Shown: positions 61,112 to 64,000 of the stretch, one piece after another
Layout: every line of letters starts with the position of its first letter
Numbering within the stretch: position 1 is the stretch's first letter
From: Prauserella rugosa
GTDB lineage: Bacteria; Actinomycetota; Actinomycetes; Mycobacteriales; Pseudonocardiaceae
DNA: 64,000 nucleotides
Direction: 5' to 3'
Assembly: GCF_000719975.1 (NCBI RefSeq)
Contig: NZ_JOIJ01000002.1
Location: forward strand, 124,001 to 188,000
Notes under the pieces: model-generated
What the model was told of the DNA's origin: nothing
Seen by the model: the letters and a program-made list of their open reading frames with translations, nothing else
Databases searched by the model: none
Position numbers and translations under genes: made by a program

Positions 61112-61582
61112 TCAGACCCCCGGCTCCCCGGACGGCGACCACCCGAACCGCGCGCGCTCGCCGCGACACGGCCGCACGGCGTGCAGCGTCCAGGGCGCGC
61201 GCCTGCGCGATCCCGCCCGCACGGGTGAGGTCAACGACCCCTCCCCCGATTCCCGCACCTGCGCGGCACCCGCCTGCGCCTGCACGGAGAAACAGCCGGG
61301 ACACACCAGACACCGGTAACGCACCGCCACCAGTGTCGCCTCGCACCACTCGAGACAGCCCGCGCACACGAAACTCACGGCGTCGGCGAGGCTGTGCAGC
61401 TCATGCGACGGCGAACCCGGCAACCCCGCATGCCCGGACGACGCGGTCGGCACCGAGTACGACGACAGCACGCGAACCCGCCAGTCCCGTCCGTACAGCC
61501 ACCGCGCCGCGACATCACCCACCACTCGGACCGGACCCGGTACGTCACCGGCGGTCTCACTCGCTTCCGGCGCCATCGTCAT
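61112..61582 (-). CDS. Hypothetical Cys-rich protein
   Basis: The 156-residue frame starts at ATG 61582 after CGAGGGC and keeps strong GC at third positions. The centre has FVCAGCLEWC then YRCLVCPGC, three CxxC-like pairs that could bind zinc. Flanks are low in complexity. I do not recognise the family. Confidence 0.5.
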   Translation of the reverse strand: MTMAPEASETAGDVPGPVRVVGDVAARWLYGRDWRVRVLSSYSVPTASSGHAGLPGSPSHELHSLADAVSFVCAGCLEWCEATLVAVRYRCLVCPGCFSVQAQAGAAQVRESGEGSLTSPVRAGSRRRAPWTLHAVRPCRGERARFGWSPSGEPGV

Positions 61583-61718
61583 GCCCTCGAGATACCCGGC
61601 GTGCCGGCACCGAAACCACGTTGAAAAGAACTCCCACGACACCGCTCGCGACCGTCCGAACCGGACGGAAACGATGCGTGACGAACGAGGCGACGGCACC
61701 ACGTTCGACGGCGACGGT

Positions 61719-62195
61719 TCAGCCGACGGCGGCGCTCAACCGGTCCAGAAAACCGCGCTGCGCCGCGACCAACCGGGGCCTCGCCTCCGACATCGTCATC
61801 CAGGCGACCCGATCCAACTCCGGAAACTCCCGCACCGTCCCGGATCTGGGCGGCCACTCGAGCGTGAAGGTGCCGGGCGAGATCTCCCCCGGATCGAGAT
61901 CACCCTCCAGCGCCCACACCACGACGACCTTGCCGGACTGCCGAACCTCACCCAGCGGCAGCAACGGGCCGTCCGGCGGGTCGACGCCGAGCTCCTCGCG
62001 GAACTCCCTGCGGGCGGCGACCTCGGGCTCCTCGTCGCTCGAGTACTCACCTTTCGGGATCGACCAGGCGGCCTCGTCCTTGCGCGCCCAGAACGGACCA
62101 CCCATGTGCCCGATCAGCACCTCCGGCTCGGCCGTCGAATCGGCCGTGGCGTCCGAGCCGTGCCGATACAGCAGAATCCCCGCGCTGCGTCTCAT
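61719..62195 (-). CDS. Nudix hydrolase
   Basis: The 158-residue protein carries the Nudix box GEYSSDEEPEVAARREFREELGV (G-x5-E-x7-REUxEExGU), so it should cleave a nucleoside diphosphate linked to another moiety with Mg. The opening SAGILLYRHG and the KDEAAWSIPKGE segment resemble the DUF4743-like/NTP-PPase Nudix group. Next gene upstream is a PASTA protein on the same strand. Confidence 0.85.
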   Translation of the reverse strand: MRRSAGILLYRHGSDATADSTAEPEVLIGHMGGPFWARKDEAAWSIPKGEYSSDEEPEVAARREFREELGVDPPDGPLLPLGEVRQSGKVVVVWALEGDLDPGEISPGTFTLEWPPRSGTVREFPELDRVAWMTMSEARPRLVAAQRGFLDRLSAAVG

Positions 62196-62225
62196 CGCAC
62201 GCCCGCGTCCACTCGCCCTGAGACG

Positions 62226-62501
62226 TCAGGCCGGGTCGAGATCGGCGCTCTCCGTGGGGCTGGGGCCCACGAGCGCTTCGGCCGCGTCCCGGCCCGGGTG
62301 GGTCCACAACACGACCGTCGCACCCTCCTCGGCGCCGGCCGCACCGATCGGCCGCTGCGACGACACGACGCCGCTCTGCGGGGCATCCGCGCCGTCCGGG
62401 CCCACGGGCACCAGCCCGGCCCTGCGGACGATGTCACAGGCGTCCTCCGCCCCGAGGCCGACGACGTCGGGAACCTCGGTCACGGGTCGCGGTCGATGCA
62501 T
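62226..62501 (-). CDS. Small single-PASTA-domain protein
   Basis: The 91-residue product is essentially one PASTA domain (EVPDVVGLGAEDACDIVRRAGLVPV...SQRPIGAAGAEEGATVVLW). PASTA repeats bind muropeptides in Ser/Thr kinases and penicillin-binding proteins; here there is no membrane anchor or kinase, so the role is unknown. It is co-directional with the Nudix gene, 31 bases away. Confidence 0.72.
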   Translation of the reverse strand: MHRPRPVTEVPDVVGLGAEDACDIVRRAGLVPVGPDGADAPQSGVVSSQRPIGAAGAEEGATVVLWTHPGRDAAEALVGPSPTESADLDPA

Positions 62502-62562
62502 GCCCCGATTGTAGGCGCCAGCGCGCCGGTCCGGGTCCCCCTGAACCGGCGAACACCGGGAC

Positions 62563-62578
62563 TGGAACATGTGTTCGA
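62563..62578. promoter_or_regulatory. LexA (SOS) box upstream of the AlkB-type demethylase
   Basis: TGGAACATGTGTTCGA matches the actinobacterial SOS box TCGAAC-N4-GTTCGA with a single mismatch in the first half. It ends about 21 bases upstream of the demethylase ATG, in promoter position. Confidence 0.65.
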
Positions 62579-62598
62579 TGCGCGTTACTCTCGAACAC

Positions 62599-63285
62599 AT
62601 GAACGTGGCACTGCAGGGATCGCTCTTCGACAGCGCACCCGCCTCCGCGCCGGAACCCACCACGGAGCGCACGGCCGGGCACGACACTGGGGCGGAGCCT
62701 GCACTGCGTCCCCTCGACGGGCTGCACCGCACGCACCTCGGGGACGGCGCATGGGTCGACGTGCTGCCCGGTTGGCTGACCGGCGCCGATCTGCTGTTCG
62801 ACACGCTCGCGACCCAGGTGCCCTGGCGGGCCGAGCGCAGGCGGATGTACGACCGGACGGTGGATGTGCCCCGGCTGCTGTGCTTCTACGACAAGGACCG
62901 GCCACTCCCCCACGACGTACTGGCCGCGGCCCGCGACCGGCTCTCCGCCCACTACGGCGCCGAACTCGGGGAACGGTTCCGCACCGCCGGACTGTGCTAC
63001 TACCGCGACGGGGGCGACAGCGTCGCCTGGCACGGCGACACGATCGGCCGCGGCAGCGCGGAGGACACGATGGTGGCGATCCTGTCCGTCGGTGCGGCCC
63101 GGCCGCTGCTGCTGCGCCCGCGCGGCGGCGGGGCGGGAGCGACGGTGCGGTACGGCCTCGGCCACGGCGATCTGATCGTCATGGGCGGCTCGTGCCAGCG
63201 CACGTGGGAACACGCCGTGCCGAAGACGTCCAAACCGGTCGGGCCGAGGATCAGCATCCAGTTCCGGCCGCGCGGTGTCCGGTGA
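62599..63285 (+). CDS. AlkB-type alkylated-DNA repair dioxygenase
   Basis: The 228-residue Fe(II)/2-oxoglutarate dioxygenase has the ligand motif WHGDTIGRG (H-x-D), the distal His in TWEHAVPK and the 2-oxoglutarate Arg in RISIQFRPR, with CYYRDGGDSVAWH typical of the AlkB fold. It removes methyl groups from 1-methyladenine and 3-methylcytosine. An SOS box lies immediately upstream, so it should be damage-inducible. This is the DNA repair AlkB, unrelated to the alkane hydroxylase. Confidence 0.88.
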   Translation: MNVALQGSLFDSAPASAPEPTTERTAGHDTGAEPALRPLDGLHRTHLGDGAWVDVLPGWLTGADLLFDTLATQVPWRAERRRMYDRTVDVPRLLCFYDKDRPLPHDVLAAARDRLSAHYGAELGERFRTAGLCYYRDGGDSVAWHGDTIGRGSAEDTMVAILSVGAARPLLLRPRGGGAGATVRYGLGHGDLIVMGGSCQRTWEHAVPKTSKPVGPRISIQFRPRGVR

Positions 63286-63373
63286 GCACCCCGCCCCGGT
63301 GCGGCGTGCGGTACCGCGCGGGTTCGGCTCCGCGCCCGCGGGGACCGGCCGAGGGCGCCGCGGTGTCCCGGGG

Positions 63374-64000
63374 TCAGCGCAGCTCGCGGGTGCCGTCCGC
63401 ACGGCGGCGGGTGACACCGTCGGCGTCGAGCCGCTCCAGCAGTGGCACCGCGACCCTCCTGCTCGTGCCGAGGGCCTTGCGTGCGGCGCTGACCGTGAAC
63501 GGCGCATCGAGCCCGGCGAGAACCTCAGCAGCCCGCTCCAGCGCGCCGTCGGCCAGCACGAGTGTGTCGGTGATCCGCACGAGCCTGCCCGCCCGCTCGG
63601 CGGCGGCCAGCTCGCGCGGACCGAGCCCCAGGTCGGCGAGCTCCTCCGCATCCGGCGCCTCGAACGGCTCCTCGGCCAGCCATCCCTCGATGCGGCGTAC
63701 GGCACGGTCGACCCACTCCGGAAGTGCCGTCGCCTCGGGCCGCTGGACCAGCCCGTCGCGCACGTGCAGTCCGGCATCGGCGGCCGCTGTCGCCACGAGC
63801 TCGGTGGGCACGTCCAGTTCCCTGCGCAGCGCATCGACCGGCATGCCGGCCGCCAGCGGCTCATCCGTCACGAAGGCGTCGAACCGCTGGCGGGCGCGTG
63901 CGGGCAGCTCCGCGAGCAGAGCCTCGTCCACCGCCCAGCGGCCCACCGCGCGCCCACGTTCCCCGAAGCCCCGTGCCCGTAGCTCCGACCGCGCGACCAC
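63374..64000 (-). CDS. selB: SelB selenocysteine elongation factor, C-terminal part (5' end outside window)
   Basis: The frame enters from the right edge and ends at 63374, giving about 208 C-terminal residues. They form tandem winged-helix domains like SelB domain IV, which binds the SECIS hairpin: RRELDVPTELVATAAADAGLHVRDGLV and the closing FTVSAARKALGTSRRVAVPLLERLDADGVTRR are strongly typical. The GTPase domain should lie just to the right. Selenocysteine genes selA/selC are probably adjacent outside the window. Confidence 0.85.
   Translation of the reverse strand: MVARSELRARGFGERGRAVGRWAVDEALLAELPARARQRFDAFVTDEPLAAGMPVDALRRELDVPTELVATAAADAGLHVRDGLVQRPEATALPEWVDRAVRRIEGWLAEEPFEAPDAEELADLGLGPRELAAAERAGRLVRITDTLVLADGALERAAEVLAGLDAPFTVSAARKALGTSRRVAVPLLERLDADGVTRRRADGTRELR

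Noticed and set aside
60997..62514. Plus-strand open frame of about 500 codons
   Set aside because: Antisense to the Cys-rich, Nudix and PASTA genes, which have recognisable motifs and starts.

Overview
The window is GC-rich throughout (third codon positions almost all G or C), uses many GTG starts, and has actinobacterial hallmarks: an alkane hydroxylase fused to rubredoxin, a GAF-ANTAR regulator, a blaA/blaB-type beta-lactamase regulator pair, a mycobacterial-type SOS box and a DrrAB-type exporter. It is most likely chromosomal DNA of a Pseudonocardiaceae-like actinomycete (Saccharomonospora, Prauserella or Amycolatopsis type). That placement is an inference from gene style, not from a marker gene. 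No IS element, prophage, integron or CRISPR array was seen.

Left part (1-14100): the 5' part of a GcvT/DmdA-family folate-dependent methyltransferase, a secreted GH64 beta-1,3-glucanase, a pyruvyl-transferase-family protein, and a secreted RCC1-repeat protein with a SipW-like signal. Next comes a sugar-acid regulon. It has a leftward operon (IlvD/Edd dehydratase, KDPG-type aldolase, Nramp-like carrier, aldehyde dehydrogenase) and a second leftward unit (FadR-type GntR regulator, enolase-superfamily dehydratase). Both units start behind a TTACATGTA-type palindrome.

Middle-left (14100-25000): an arsR-ACR3-arsC arsenic operon converges on a seven-gene, tightly overlapping leftward operon: DUF364 protein, SbnA/CysK-like PLP enzyme, MFS exporter, and a complete peptide/nickel-type ABC importer whose fused ATPase ends in a His-rich tail. 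This operon is headed by a clear cobalamin riboswitch and a 25-codon leader ORF with a perfect ribosome binding site. It looks like a B12-controlled make-export-reimport metallophore system, probably for cobalt, and is the most interesting element of the window.

Middle (25200-37500): a class A beta-lactamase gene carrying a one-base frameshift, divergent from a LysR regulator (BlaA) and a translationally coupled penicillin-binding-like protein (BlaB); a TetR regulator divergent from a three-subunit molybdenum hydroxylase (PaoABC type); a CitMHS citrate transporter divergent from a CitA/DcuS-type two-component system.

Right part (36870-64000): TetR plus the AlkB-rubredoxin fusion; a luciferase-like monooxygenase; an acyl-CoA ligase / alpha-beta hydrolase / MaoC-SCP2 operon with a divergent TetR and an MHS carrier, linked by GAAC-N4-GTTC palindromes; an Old Yellow Enzyme; Rrf2, STAS and GAF-ANTAR regulators; DUF488 and M20 peptidase genes; tRNA-Leu(GAG); a Tat-exported FAD dehydrogenase; lactate permease; DrrAB exporter; MOSC, hydrolase, Nudix and PASTA genes; an SOS-boxed AlkB-type DNA demethylase; and the C-terminal part of SelB, which implies selenocysteine use in this organism.
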